A DNA stretch of 64,000 nucleotides from Gammaproteobacteria bacterium. Lineage in GTDB: Bacteria; Pseudomonadota; Gammaproteobacteria; Ga0077536. Below the pieces are notes generated by a model. The model saw nothing but the letters and a program-made list of their open reading frames with translations. It was not told where the DNA came from and searched no databases. The position numbers were made by a program, and so were the translations under genes. The stretch is from the NCBI GenBank assembly GCA_020849475.1, contig JADLGE010000026.1, forward strand, positions 35,355 to 99,354. The letters are read 5' to 3'. Position 1 is the first letter of the stretch. Each line of letters opens with the position of its first letter. Shown here in pieces: positions 8,706 to 17,979 of this stretch.

Positions 8706-9365
8706 CTACGGGGAATCCCCCTGCTTGCGCGTGGGCTCGAACTTGCGCAGATACTTGCTGAGGCTGGCGAGGAGTTCCATGCCGCCGTGGCCGGCGATCA
8801 AACGCTCGGCCAAGGTCTGCAATTTTTCTTGATGACTGCGCGCCGCGTAGCGCAACACTTCGAAGGCCTCACCGTCGCTCAAGCCGAAGCGTTCCATGAC
8901 GATGCCGACCGCGATGCTGACAGCCTTCTTGTCTTCGAAGTCACCCGAGAGCTTCTCCACCGAGCGCATGAGCTTGCTGATTTCGGTGGCGCGCGTCAGC
9001 GCGGTGGCGACGGCGGCGGTGAGTTGTTCTATGCCTACCGGCTTGACCAGGTAGGTGATGGCGCCGCTGCGCGCGGCGCGCTCGATGGCTTCGTTCTCGG
9101 TCTGGCCGGTGAGATGGATGAATGGGATGCCGTGCTCGGTGGCGAGGCTCTGGCCGAGCTCTATGCCGTCGGCATCGGGCAGGCCGATGTCGATGAGCGC
9201 GAGGTCGATGTGTTCATGTTCGATGACGTCGCGCGCGGCGGCGGCGGATTCAGCGCTGGCGGTGTTGTAACCGCAGACCTTGAGCGCCTGGACGAGAAAG
9301 CGCAGCAGGCCCGGGTCGTCCTCGACGACGAGAATGGCGTGGGGCTTGTTGCTGTCGTGCTTCAT
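8706..9365 (-). CDS. Response regulator with ANTAR RNA-binding output domain
   Basis: 219 residues. The N-terminal receiver (about 1-125) has VVEDDPG, phosphoacceptor LIDIGLPD near residue 58, HLTGQ and YLVKPVG. The C-terminal part (about 140-195), with KAVSIAVGIVMERFGLSDGEAFEVLRYAARSHQ-type sequence, matches ANTAR, the antitermination domain of AmiR, NasR and NasT-like proteins, which binds paired hairpins in leader mRNAs. The output is therefore expected on RNA rather than DNA. It lies downstream of the nine-PAS histidine kinase on the same strand, with 266 bases between, so the kinase is its likely partner. The RNA targets are not known. Confidence 0.9.
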   Translation of the reverse strand: MKHDSNKPHAILVVEDDPGLLRFLVQALKVCGYNTASAESAAAARDVIEHEHIDLALIDIGLPDADGIELGQSLATEHGIPFIHLTGQTENEAIERAARSGAITYLVKPVGIEQLTAAVATALTRATEISKLMRSVEKLSGDFEDKKAVSIAVGIVMERFGLSDGEAFEVLRYAARSHQEKLQTLAERLIAGHGGMELLASLSKYLRKFEPTRKQGDSP

Positions 9366-9631
9366 GATTGCATCGCTATTCGGTTTCCGTGACGGTCAGC
9401 CGCTCGCGGTCAGGCGCGGCGGCAGGGGGTCGAGCAGCAAACTCTGGCGACTGTAAAAGCGCGAACCACAGCACTCCTTGCCGGCATACAGCGAGAATCG
9501 AGAATTGCGAACGACGCAGCGGCTGGGGTGGGGCCGACAGCCCATCATGCCGCTTCGGTCGAGGGCAGGCAAGGACGCACCCGCGTTTGCATCAATTGTT
9601 TGTCGCGCTCCGACAGGTGCAGGTGACGCCG
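9366..9631. other. Gap between kinase and ANTAR regulator genes
   Basis: 266 bases between two minus-strand genes. One open frame on the minus strand (9396-9635, TTG start overlapping the kinase stop) would give 79 residues with no recognisable domain. I see no clear promoter, repeat or terminator. The stretch could hold an mRNA leader for the ANTAR gene, but no twin hairpin with six-base loops was identified by eye. Confidence 0.4.
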
Positions 9632-12600
9632 TCAATGGCGCCTGGCGATGGGCAGGTCCAGCCAGAACGTGCAGCCCTGGCCTTCGCTGCCCGTCGCGCC
9701 GAGGTTGCCGCCCATCGCTTCGGCCAACTGTTTGCTGAGCGCGAGGCCGAGGCCCAGCCCTTCGACGCTGATGCGTTCGGCATCGAGGCGCTGAAAGGGT
9801 ACGAACAGCTTGCCTATCTGTTCAGCCGAGAGGCCGGGGCCGTTATCGGCCACCGTCACCCGCACGAAGCCCGCCGCGGCGCTACTGTCGAGCGACAGCA
9901 CCACTTCGCCGTGCGGATGGTTGTACTTGACGGCATTGCCGAGCAGGTTGAGCAGAATCTGGCGCACGCGCGTGCGATCGGCGAGCGCCCAGGTGTCGTC
10001 GCTGTCCGGCGGCGTGAAGCGTACTTCGATGTGACGGTGGCGCGCTTCACTTTGCATCATCGCCAGGCACTCGCTGCAGGTGTCGCGCAGGTTCACCTGT
10101 TCCTGCGACACCCTGAGCTTGCCGATCTCGATGCGCGTGAGATCGAGCATCTCATCGACGATGTCGAGCAGGTGACGGCCGGCGGTGAGGATTTCGTCGA
10201 CGCTCTCGCGCTGTTCCTGGCACAGCGGATGGCGCTTGTCGTAATGCATGAGCTGACTGAAACCCAGGATCGCGTTCAAGGGTGTGCGCAGTTCGTGGCT
10301 CATCTTCGACAGGAACTCGGACTTGGTGCGATTGGCGCTTTCCGCTTCGTCCTTCAAGCGCTGCAATTCGGCGATGCGCTTGCCGTCGGTGATGTCTTCA
10401 ATGAAGCCGGCGATGCGATACAGGTGGCCGTGTTCGTCTTCAATGGGAAATGCACGGCCCCGCACCCAGCGCACTTCACTGCTCGATTTGACGATGCGGA
10501 ATTCGAGATCGGCATGGCCGCTGCGCAGACATTCGCGGAATACCTCGCGCAGGCGCGGCAATTCCTCGGGATGTATTCGCGTCAGCCATAGCGTGGGGTC
10601 GGCGTAGGCGCTGTCGAGTGGCAGACCCCAGGTGCTGGCGTAGGCCGGGCTGACATAAATCAGCTTGCCGGTGCCGGCTTCCAGCAACCAGAACACCTGG
10701 TTCACATGATCGGTGATCTGACGCAGGCGCAGTTCGCTTTCCTTGGCCTTGAGTTCTATTTCCTTGCGCGCGGTGATGTCCTGCCCGATACCCAACAGGC
10801 GCTGGGCGCGGCCCTGGCTGTCGCGCTCCACACTGCCTTGTTCGTGGATATGGCGAATCTCGCCATCACCGCGCACGATGCGATGGTCGAAGTCGTAGCT
10901 GGCACAGTTCTCCAGCGCGCTGCCGATGTGGGCCTGCACGGTGTCGCGGTCATCGGGATGCACGCGGTTCAGGAACTCTTCGAAGCTGTTGGCCGAACGC
11001 GACACCGGCAGATCAAAGATGCGGCGCAGCTGTTCCGACCACAGCACGCTGTTGTCGAGCAGGTCGATTTGCCAGAAGCCAAGATTGCCGACCAGCTGCG
11101 CGCGTTCCAGGCGCCGTGCGTATTCCACCAGTTCGCTATGCTGCCGACGTCTCTCGGTGACGTCGGTGGTGACACCGGCAATCGCCAACGGAATGCCGCG
11201 CGCGTCACGTACCGAGCGGCCCTTGTCATGCACCCAGCGTACTTCGCCATTGGGGCGCACGATGCGGTATTCGGTGTCGAGCGGTGCGCCGTGCAGCATG
11301 GCGGCAAATTCGCCGGACATGCGCTGCCTGTCCTGGGGGTGGATGGCTTCCAGCCAGCCGACCGCATTGCCGCGTGCCGCGGCAGCCGGGCGGCCGAAGA
11401 TCAGTTCGAAGCCGGGGCTCACGTAGAACGGCGTGGAATTGTCCAGGGTCAGCAGCCAGAACGAGTCGGTGATGGTCTCGGTGATCTGGCGCAGGCGCAT
11501 TTCACTCTGCAATAAAGCCTGCTGCGCTTCATGTCTCTCGGTGATGTCGCGCACCAGTCCTGTCATGCGTTGCGGGGTGCCGTCGGCTTCGCGCTCGATG
11601 GTCGCCTGGGAGTGCAGCTGCACCTGACGACCGCTGCGCAGCACCACGCGATGCTCGATGTCATAGCGGTCGCGACCAGCGATGGCCGACGCCACCGCGT
11701 CGGTCACCAGCTTGACGTCATCGGGATGCAGGAATTCGATGTAGTTGTCGACCGTGAGGGAAGGCTCTTCGCCGTCCAGTTCAAACAGCGCGCGCATTTC
11801 CGGCGACCAGTAGATATCGCCGCTGACGAGATCGAGTTCCCACAGGCCGAGTTTGGCGGCGCGCTGCGCCTGGGCCAGGCGCGCGGCATTGCGCTCGATG
11901 AGTTTCTGTTGCTCGTGGCGCTCGGTGATGTCGCTGATGACACTGGCGAGGCCGATGGCCCGACCTTCGTCATTGCGCACGAGGTCGGCCTTGTCGTGCA
12001 CCCAGCAGATTTCGCCACTGGCGCGCACCAGCCGGTATTCGGCGATGAAGCTGCCCCGCTCGAGTGTCTGGGCGAATTCATTGGCCACGCGCGCGCGGTC
12101 GTCGGCATGCACCATGTCTATCCAGGTCATCGAGCCCGCGACCATGTCGCGGTTGGAGATGCCGAAGATGCGCTCGTGGGCGGGGCTCGCGTAGATGAGC
12201 TGGGTGCGCTTGAGGTTGGTCAGGCAGAACGCTTCGCTGCTGGCGTTGGCTATCTGGTGCAGACGGGTCTCCTGTTCGTGCAGGGCGCGGTTGGTCTCAA
12301 CCGAATCGGTCACGTCCTGCGCGATGCCGACGAAGCCGCGTTGCACGGCGCCGTCCATGAACGGTGCGTATTCGACACGGTAATAGCGCTCGGCGCCGTC
12401 GCTCGGCCGCGTGGCCGGGCCGTTGGGTCCGAAGCTCACGCGTTCACCGGCCATCACGCGCTGCGCTGGCGGCAGCACGCGCCCGGTGATCTCGGGCGTC
12501 AGCACATCGGCCATGCGTCGACCCGGAAACCAGTGCTCGGGCTGGCCATACCAGTCAGCGAATTGACGGTTGACGTAGGTGAAACGGGTGTCCATGTCGA

Positions 12601-13822
12601 AGGCCGCGACCAGCGCCGGGATGGCATTGATCACGGCGCGCAGTTCCTGCTCGGCCTGGCGTAGCGCCTGTTCGGCATGGCGGGTGTCAGTGATGTCTTC
12701 AATCAGCGCGATGAAACCGCGCGTGACGCCGGCCACGGTGTCCGGCAGCAGGCGCACGCGCAGCACCCGCTCCGGTTGGCTGAAGCTGTCATTGTGTCGT
12801 TGATAGTCGAAGTCGAGACTCTCGCCCTGCAGGGCGCGCTGCATGAGGGGCCCGGTCAAGGCATAGACTTCGCCGACCACGCTTTCGACCTTGTTGCCGA
12901 TGAAGGCATGGGCCGGCAATCGATACCAGGACAGGAAGCCGGCATTGACATAGCGATAGCGCATGTCGGCGTCGATATAGGTGATCAAGGCCGGCAGGTT
13001 GTCGGCCACTGCGCGCATTTCCCATTGCGCGCGCAGCGCTGCGTCTTCCGCCAGGCGCCTCTCGGTGTCGTCGGTGACCAGGGTGTAGATGCCCTGTACG
13101 CCCTGCGGGCCATGGTCCGGCACCAGGTAGGTGTCGAGGATGCGCACTTCACGGCCGTCGGGCGACAGGCGTTCAAAGGTGAAGTTGACGGCTTCGCCGT
13201 TCATCGCCCGCTGCAACTGCGGCTCGATGCGGCGGAACACTTCATCGCCCATCACTTCGTGCACGGTGCGGCCGACGAACCAATCGCGCGGCTGGCCGTA
13301 CCAGCGTTCGTAGGCGGAATTGACGAAGCGGTAGCGCCAGTCGGCGTCGTAGTAGGCGATGAACACCGGCACGTTGTCGACGATGTCGCGCAATTGATGC
13401 TGGGCGGTCTGCATCGCGCGCTCGACCGAGCGATAGCGGCTGATGTCCTCGACCACCACCAAGATGCCATCCTGTTGGCCGTTGACGATATTGGGCGTGT
13501 AGTGCGCACGCATGTCGCGCAACACGCGTGGCTCGCCGGGGGTGTAATGTCCTTCGTATTCGAAGTCGACGGCGGTGCCCGCCAGCGCGCTCTGCAGGTA
13601 GGGTTCAATGTTCCGATAGATATCGGCGGGCAGGGTGTCGGCGATGCGGCGGCCGACGAACCAGTCGCGCGGCTTGTGCCACAGCTTTTCGTACTCGGCA
13701 TTCACCAGCCGGTAGCGAAGATCGGGCCCGACCGACGCAATGAGCAGCGGCGCCGCGTCGACCATCGCGGCGAGGCTGGCATAGGTGTCGGGATTGAAGT
13801 CCGGCGGCGAACTCAAGGTCAT
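9632..13822 (-). CDS. Multi-PAS sensor histidine kinase (nine PAS domains)
   Basis: 1396 residues with no membrane segment or signal peptide, so a cytosolic sensor. About nine tandem PAS/PAC units of about 120-130 residues fill positions 15 to 1150. Most end in a PAC-type DITER/DVTER/DITD signature. The first four share a VNxxYxxWYxxPRDWFVGR-like core, and later ones have HPDD and a GEVRWVHDKG-like PAC strand. Then follow HisKA with MSHELRTPLN (phospho-His about 1176) and an HATPase with NLLGNAVKYN, DNGPGL and GLGLGLALSKQ. The downstream ANTAR regulator and the divergent receiver gene at 13979 are likely partners. The ligands are unknown; redox, light or small-molecule sensing are all possible. 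Confidence 0.93.
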   Translation of the reverse strand: MTLSSPPDFNPDTYASLAAMVDAAPLLIASVGPDLRYRLVNAEYEKLWHKPRDWFVGRRIADTLPADIYRNIEPYLQSALAGTAVDFEYEGHYTPGEPRVLRDMRAHYTPNIVNGQQDGILVVVEDISRYRSVERAMQTAQHQLRDIVDNVPVFIAYYDADWRYRFVNSAYERWYGQPRDWFVGRTVHEVMGDEVFRRIEPQLQRAMNGEAVNFTFERLSPDGREVRILDTYLVPDHGPQGVQGIYTLVTDDTERRLAEDAALRAQWEMRAVADNLPALITYIDADMRYRYVNAGFLSWYRLPAHAFIGNKVESVVGEVYALTGPLMQRALQGESLDFDYQRHNDSFSQPERVLRVRLLPDTVAGVTRGFIALIEDITDTRHAEQALRQAEQELRAVINAIPALVAAFDMDTRFTYVNRQFADWYGQPEHWFPGRRMADVLTPEITGRVLPPAQRVMAGERVSFGPNGPATRPSDGAERYYRVEYAPFMDGAVQRGFVGIAQDVTDSVETNRALHEQETRLHQIANASSEAFCLTNLKRTQLIYASPAHERIFGISNRDMVAGSMTWIDMVHADDRARVANEFAQTLERGSFIAEYRLVRASGEICWVHDKADLVRNDEGRAIGLASVISDITERHEQQKLIERNAARLAQAQRAAKLGLWELDLVSGDIYWSPEMRALFELDGEEPSLTVDNYIEFLHPDDVKLVTDAVASAIAGRDRYDIEHRVVLRSGRQVQLHSQATIEREADGTPQRMTGLVRDITERHEAQQALLQSEMRLRQITETITDSFWLLTLDNSTPFYVSPGFELIFGRPAAAARGNAVGWLEAIHPQDRQRMSGEFAAMLHGAPLDTEYRIVRPNGEVRWVHDKGRSVRDARGIPLAIAGVTTDVTERRRQHSELVEYARRLERAQLVGNLGFWQIDLLDNSVLWSEQLRRIFDLPVSRSANSFEEFLNRVHPDDRDTVQAHIGSALENCASYDFDHRIVRGDGEIRHIHEQGSVERDSQGRAQRLLGIGQDITARKEIELKAKESELRLRQITDHVNQVFWLLEAGTGKLIYVSPAYASTWGLPLDSAYADPTLWLTRIHPEELPRLREVFRECLRSGHADLEFRIVKSSSEVRWVRGRAFPIEDEHGHLYRIAGFIEDITDGKRIAELQRLKDEAESANRTKSEFLSKMSHELRTPLNAILGFSQLMHYDKRHPLCQEQRESVDEILTAGRHLLDIVDEMLDLTRIEIGKLRVSQEQVNLRDTCSECLAMMQSEARHRHIEVRFTPPDSDDTWALADRTRVRQILLNLLGNAVKYNHPHGEVVLSLDSSAAAGFVRVTVADNGPGLSAEQIGKLFVPFQRLDAERISVEGLGLGLALSKQLAEAMGGNLGATGSEGQGCTFWLDLPIARRH

Positions 13823-13978
13823 GGGCAGGGGTTCCGTCGCCTGTCGAAGGAACTGCGGTAAATTACCGGCCGCCGCGGCTACAATCGGCGCGGCGTGCGC
13901 AGGTATTATCCGGGGGCGCGGGCTGTCCAGGCAATCGCCATGCGCGCCACACTAGCCGCAGGTGATCGAGTCGAAGCG

Positions 13979-14344
13979 ATGAAGATCCTTTACATCGAGG
14001 ACAACGCCGCGAATGCGCGCCTGGTGGCCAAGTACCTGGGCTTGAAGAACGATATCGCCCTGCTCGAAGCGGCCACCGCCGAGGAAGGGCTGGTGCTGGC
14101 GCGCGCCGAGCGCCCCGATCTCATCCTCATGGATTTGAACCTGCCGCGCATGTCGGGCTCTGACGCGCTGCGGGCGCTGCGCGCCGACAGTGACACGCAG
14201 GACATCGTGGTGGTGGCGGTGTCCGCCGACGCGGTGCCCGACAACATCCGCGCGGCGATGGCCAACGGCTTCAACGACTATCTGACCAAGCCGCTGGATT
14301 TTCGCCGCTTCGACCGCATCATCGACCGCTATCGTCCGGCCTAG
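13979..14344 (+). CDS. Single-domain response regulator (CheY-like receiver)
   Basis: 121 residues from the ATG at 13979, which gives the standard receiver start MKILYIEDN. The longer upstream frame is not receiver-like. Conserved residues: the acidic pair E8-D9, phosphoacceptor Asp in LILMDLNLPRMSG (about 54), AVSAD and YLTKPLD with the switch Lys. There is no output domain. It is divergent from the nine-PAS kinase, with 156 bases between the starts, so it could take phosphate from that kinase. Relatives often act in multi-step relays. Confidence 0.9.
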   Translation: MKILYIEDNAANARLVAKYLGLKNDIALLEAATAEEGLVLARAERPDLILMDLNLPRMSGSDALRALRADSDTQDIVVVAVSADAVPDNIRAAMANGFNDYLTKPLDFRRFDRIIDRYRPA

Positions 14345-14381
14345 TGGCGCAGCCGGCGCGGCCATTACTGTTGAGGATTTC

Positions 14382-15101
14382 ATGACTACGCGAGATTCCA
14401 AATCGGCCGCCGTCGCGGCGGCCCGCGATCTGCTGTGCCGTTGCTATGACGGCGTGCTGGCGACGGTATCGGTTGATGTGCCGGGCTACCCTTTCGGTTC
14501 CGTGGTGCCCTATTGCCTTGACCAGCACGGTCGGCCGCTGATCCTCATCGCCTCGATTGCGCAGCACACCAAGAACATCCGCGCCGATGCACGCGTGTCC
14601 CTGACGGTGTTCGATCGCGGCGAGCCCGATCTGCAGGCCGCCGGGCGCGTGACGGTGCTCGGCGACGCGCGCCAGCTTCGCGACGAAGAGCGCGAACTGG
14701 CCTTGCGCTATTACCGCTATTTCCCGCAGTCCAACGACTACGACCGCACCCACGACTTCGCCTTCCATGCCATTGCGCCGCGCCGCATCCGCTACATCGG
14801 CGGCTTTGGCGCCATTCACTGGTTCGAACCCGAGACCATGGTGCTGGCCAATCCCTTCGATGCGGACGCCGAGCGCGGCATCGTCGAGCATATGAATGTC
14901 GATCACGCGGCGGCCATTCGACATTACTGCGCGGTGGCCGGTATCGAGATTCCTGAAGGCGTGACGCCGGAACTGGTGGGCTGCGATGCCGAGGGCATCA
15001 ACCTGAGACTGGATGCACGCATCGCGCGCATCGCTTTCGAAGCGCCGGTGACTACCCTGCCGGCGGTGCGGCAGGCCTTGGTCGCGATGGCCAAGGCCTG
15101 A
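14382..15101 (+). CDS. HugZ-like pyridoxamine 5'-phosphate oxidase-fold protein
   Basis: 239 residues with two parts: an N-terminal split-barrel PNPOx-like domain (about 10-150, with GVLATVS and ASIAQHTKNIRADARVSLTVF) and a C-terminal helical domain (about 160-239, with VEHMNVDHAAAIRHYC) of the DUF2470 type. This architecture is found in heme-utilisation protein HugZ/HutZ and related FMN or heme binders. The DUF2470 His cluster could be a heme or flavin contact. It starts 37 bases after the receiver gene and may be cotranscribed with it. Heme breakdown is possible, but no heme transporter is nearby. Confidence 0.85.
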   Translation: MTTRDSKSAAVAAARDLLCRCYDGVLATVSVDVPGYPFGSVVPYCLDQHGRPLILIASIAQHTKNIRADARVSLTVFDRGEPDLQAAGRVTVLGDARQLRDEERELALRYYRYFPQSNDYDRTHDFAFHAIAPRRIRYIGGFGAIHWFEPETMVLANPFDADAERGIVEHMNVDHAAAIRHYCAVAGIEIPEGVTPELVGCDAEGINLRLDARIARIAFEAPVTTLPAVRQALVAMAKA

Positions 15102-15119
15102 GGATCGCAGAGCCGGCTT

Positions 15120-15743
15120 TCAGCCGCGGGCCGCGGTGCGCGGCGCCAGCCAGTCGTCGGTGTCGGTTTCGACCGGATGACTGGCCAGCACGCCGCTGGT
15201 CTCAATCTCATCCATCGCTTCCCTGGAAAATTCCGCCGCCGGTGCGTCGCCGGCGATGACGAACATCAGCACTGAATACTGGTCGGCCGGGCCGTCGGTG
15301 ACATTCTCGAAGCGACGGATCATGCCGGGCGGAAACGAAATCACATCGAGTGGATCGAGCTCCACCGACTCCACGCCGCCGCGCTCGTCTTCCCAGCTCG
15401 CGCGCCAGCGGCCGGTCATGCAGATGAAGGTCTCGTTGGTGTCGTGATTGTGCATCATCGGGCCCTTGCCCGGCAGTGCTTCGCAGTAGCCAAGATTGAA
15501 GCCTTCGCTGATCTTGATCGAGGACATGCGCGCGGCCTTGGCGCCTACCGGCGATGTGACCGCGCCCTGTTCACCGGGCGGCGGCTGAAAGCCGATGACG
15601 TTGTACAAGATGCGCATGGAGTCCGGCATATAGCTGTCCGGCAGTCCGCCGTCGAAGCCTTTCAGATCCTTGAAGCGCGCGACACGCTTCAGCATTTGTT
15701 CGCGGCTCAGGAATACGCGCGGAATCTGTTCTTCGAATGCCAT
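15120..15743 (-). CDS. Cupin-domain protein
   Basis: 207 residues from the ATG at 15741-15743, preceded by a good ribosome site (GGGGAGAA). An earlier in-frame start at 15782 is less likely. A cupin barrel occupies about residues 75-170: the first motif contains PMMHNHDTNETFICMTGRW (two His and a Glu as metal ligands) and the second is PPGMIRRFENV, with Arg-Phe where a third His is common. It is convergent with the HugZ-like gene, only 18 bases apart. Possible roles are a small-molecule dioxygenase, an isomerase or a sugar-binding protein; nothing in the sequence decides. Confidence 0.8.
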   Translation of the reverse strand: MAFEEQIPRVFLSREQMLKRVARFKDLKGFDGGLPDSYMPDSMRILYNVIGFQPPPGEQGAVTSPVGAKAARMSSIKISEGFNLGYCEALPGKGPMMHNHDTNETFICMTGRWRASWEDERGGVESVELDPLDVISFPPGMIRRFENVTDGPADQYSVLMFVIAGDAPAAEFSREAMDEIETSGVLASHPVETDTDDWLAPRTAARG

Positions 15744-15828
15744 CAGCTGTTCTCCCCGGTGTGATGCAGACATTGCTTCCATAGCATAGCCATTTGGCGC
15801 GTCAGCCCACCATCTACACGAATCGGTG

Positions 15829-16776
15829 TCATGGCGGGGGCGTGGCGATGGGGCGACCGGCCAGCACGCTGCGATGCTGGGCGATATAGCCCGGCGCCAG
15901 GGCTTCGAGGTGCGGCGCCACCTCAGCGTGGGCTTCGGGCAGGCGGTGCCAGGGAATACTGGGCCAGCCGTGGTGCTCGGCGTGGTAGTTCATGTTCCAC
16001 AGCCAGAAGCGCACGAAGGCATTGCTGGTGACGCTGCGCGTGCGGCGCAGGATGCTGCCGTGGTGGGGCAGGCCGCTGTGTTCGCACATGAGCCACCAGG
16101 TTTGCAGAACGTGCGCCAGCCACAGTGCCAGCAGCAGCCAGCCGCCGCCCGGCAGCCACCACAACGCGGCCAGCAGGAACAGCGCCCAGCACGCCACCAA
16201 CACCCGGCATTCGCGCGCCAGCGCGGCGCGATCTTCGATGTGGGTGGTCCACGCACCATGCAGCGACCATTCGATCTCGGGCCGCGTTGCAAACGGTAGC
16301 GCCAGCGCCACCTTCAGACGCAGCATGCCGTCGCCGAGCGCCGCGCGCCACCATTGCGCGCCCGTCGCTGGCCAGCCGGCATAATTGGGAATGGAGGCGA
16401 TTTCAGGATCGCGCTCGAGGTCGTGGGTGTGACGATGATGCTCGAAGTGAAACGTGCGATAGACCGCCGGCGATACACCAAACAACAGGCCGGTGAGGCG
16501 CGCACCGCGGCGATTCCAGGCGCGCGACGCGAAGGCGGTCTCGTGGGTGCATTCGTGAAACGGCGCAAAGATGCCGGCCCACGCCACCGCCAGCAGCAAG
16601 GTGGCCGGCAGGGCCAGCAGCGGCTGCGCGGACCAGCGCATGATCAACAGGGCGAGTGTCAGCATTGCGCCCACATGCAGTGTCAGCCGCAAGCCCGAGG
16701 CGCTGTCATTGCGAGTCTGCAATGCACGCAGGCGCTCGAGCTCGAGCAGAGGACGATGTTCGAACTGTTCGCGCAT
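15829..16776 (-). CDS. Fatty acid desaturase-family membrane protein
   Basis: Membrane di-iron protein of 315 residues from the ATG at 16774-16776 (MREQFEHRP). The upstream frame to 16872 lacks protein-like character. Histidine boxes: HECTH (about 74-78), HHRHTH (about 113-118) and NYHAEHH (about 262). Hydrophobic helices surround residues 30-73 and 190-225. This set fits the FA_desaturase family (PF00487), which includes acyl-lipid desaturases and carotenoid or sphingolipid hydroxylases. The gene stands alone between the cupin gene and a divergent dioxygenase gene. The substrate is not evident. Confidence 0.87.
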   Translation of the reverse strand: MREQFEHRPLLELERLRALQTRNDSASGLRLTLHVGAMLTLALLIMRWSAQPLLALPATLLLAVAWAGIFAPFHECTHETAFASRAWNRRGARLTGLLFGVSPAVYRTFHFEHHRHTHDLERDPEIASIPNYAGWPATGAQWWRAALGDGMLRLKVALALPFATRPEIEWSLHGAWTTHIEDRAALARECRVLVACWALFLLAALWWLPGGGWLLLALWLAHVLQTWWLMCEHSGLPHHGSILRRTRSVTSNAFVRFWLWNMNYHAEHHGWPSIPWHRLPEAHAEVAPHLEALAPGYIAQHRSVLAGRPIATPPP

Positions 16777-16894
16777 GGGCCGCTCCAAAAATGATTGACG
16801 GGCATCATAGCAGCGCGCCAGCGCCATCGTGTCCTGCTCGCGCGCGGCAAAATTTTGCCGCCGCGCGTGCATGCTGCATTTACAATGAGCGCTG

Positions 16895-17035
16895 GAAGCG
16901 GTCTCAAAATTAAGCGAGCGCAGTCAGTTCGCGCGTCGCCGGAGCGGAGAAACCGCAGCGTATATAGAAATACGTGAGGATTTCGAACACCGCCGACGCG
17001 CGAAATGGCAAGCGCAGCAATTTTGAGACTGCTTC
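16895..17035. repeat. 141-bp nested inverted repeat (MITE-like)
   Basis: Outer arms of 17 bases, GAAGCGGTCTCAAAATT (16895-16911) and AATTTTGAGACTGCTTC (17019-17035), are inverted copies with one mismatch. Inner arms TTCGCGCGTCGCCG (16928-16941) and CGCCGACGCGCGAA (16991-17004) are also inverted, with one mismatch. No open frame fills it. It lies in the divergent gap between the desaturase and TauD-like genes, ending 26 bases before the TauD start. It may be a miniature inverted-repeat element or a structured leader. Direct target repeats are not clear. Confidence 0.7.
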
Positions 17036-17061
17036 TAGACGTGCGCAGCAGGAGAAGCCCC

Positions 17062-17934
17062 ATGTCAAACACCGCGAATCTCGATGTCGTCCCGCAAGCG
17101 CAGGGCTTCGCCGCCGCCGTGCGAGGGCTCGATCTGCGCGCACCGCTGGCGGCCGGCATTGAGCGCGCATTGCTGGACGCGTGGACGCGCTACCCGGTGT
17201 TGTACTTTCCTGAGCAAGTGTTGACGCCGGCCTTGCTCGAACAGGTCAGTGGCTACTTCGGGCCGTTTGGCCACGACCCCTATGTGCAGCCCAAGGCCGG
17301 CTTCGAGCATGTGATCGAGGTGCGGCGCGACGCGCACGAGACCGCGCCTATCTTCGGCGGCTCATGGCATTCCGACTGGAGCTTCCAGGCCACGCCGCCG
17401 AGCGCGACCTTGCTGTACGGCGAGGTGGTGCCGCCGCGCGGCGGCGATACGGTGTTTGCCGACGCCTGTCGCGCCTTCGAAGCGCTGTCGCCGACCATGC
17501 AGCAACTGCTGCTGCCGCTCAACGCGGTGCATTCGGCGGCGCCGGCCTATGGCCCCAAGGGCCTGTTCTCGCGCGACGATGCCAGCCGTTCCATGCAGAT
17601 CATCGTCTCGCCGGAGGCGGACAAGACCGAGCTTCATCCCCTGGTGCGGCGCCATCCCCTGTCGGGCCGCTGCGCGCTGTACATCAATCACGTCTATACC
17701 ATCGGTATAGAAGGCATGCGTGGTAATGAAAGCCAGGCGCTGCTCGACTTCCTGTTCAAGCACCTGGTGCGTCATGAGTTCATCTATCGGCACCATTGGC
17801 AGCCGCGCACGCTGCTGCTGTGGGACAACCGTTGCGTGATCCATTACGCCGATGGTGGTTACGAAGGGCACTCACGCCTCATGTTCCGCACCACCGTGGC
17901 GGGCGAACGGCCACAGGCGGCGCGTGCGGTCTGA
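17062..17934 (+). CDS. TauD/TfdA-type 2-oxoglutarate-dependent dioxygenase
   Basis: Non-heme iron oxygenase of 290 residues. The ATG at 17062 follows an AGGAGAA ribosome site. The iron facial triad is H103 and D105 in SWHSDWSF and H261 in CVIHYADGGY. R276 in SRLMFRTT lines up with the 2-oxoglutarate-binding Arg of TauD, and the spacing between these residues equals that in taurine dioxygenase. Candidate substrates are taurine, other sulfonates or aryloxyacetates. No ssu or tau transporter lies beside it, so the substrate stays open. The promoter region contains the 141-base nested inverted repeat. Confidence 0.9.
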   Translation: MSNTANLDVVPQAQGFAAAVRGLDLRAPLAAGIERALLDAWTRYPVLYFPEQVLTPALLEQVSGYFGPFGHDPYVQPKAGFEHVIEVRRDAHETAPIFGGSWHSDWSFQATPPSATLLYGEVVPPRGGDTVFADACRAFEALSPTMQQLLLPLNAVHSAAPAYGPKGLFSRDDASRSMQIIVSPEADKTELHPLVRRHPLSGRCALYINHVYTIGIEGMRGNESQALLDFLFKHLVRHEFIYRHHWQPRTLLLWDNRCVIHYADGGYEGHSRLMFRTTVAGERPQAARAV

Positions 17935-17979
17935 GCGCGCAGGCCCGCGCCAGGCCCGTCACGGCGTGGTGGTCGCGGT

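Noticed and set aside
9396..9635. Possible 79-codon minus-strand gene after the multi-PAS kinase (TTG start overlapping its stop)
   Set aside because: No recognisable domain and weak start. The overlap alone is not enough, so it was left in the gap description.
9368..13861. Long plus-strand open frames opposite the multi-PAS kinase
   Set aside because: They are low-complexity antisense shadows of the kinase, repeated with the PAS periodicity, and match no family.
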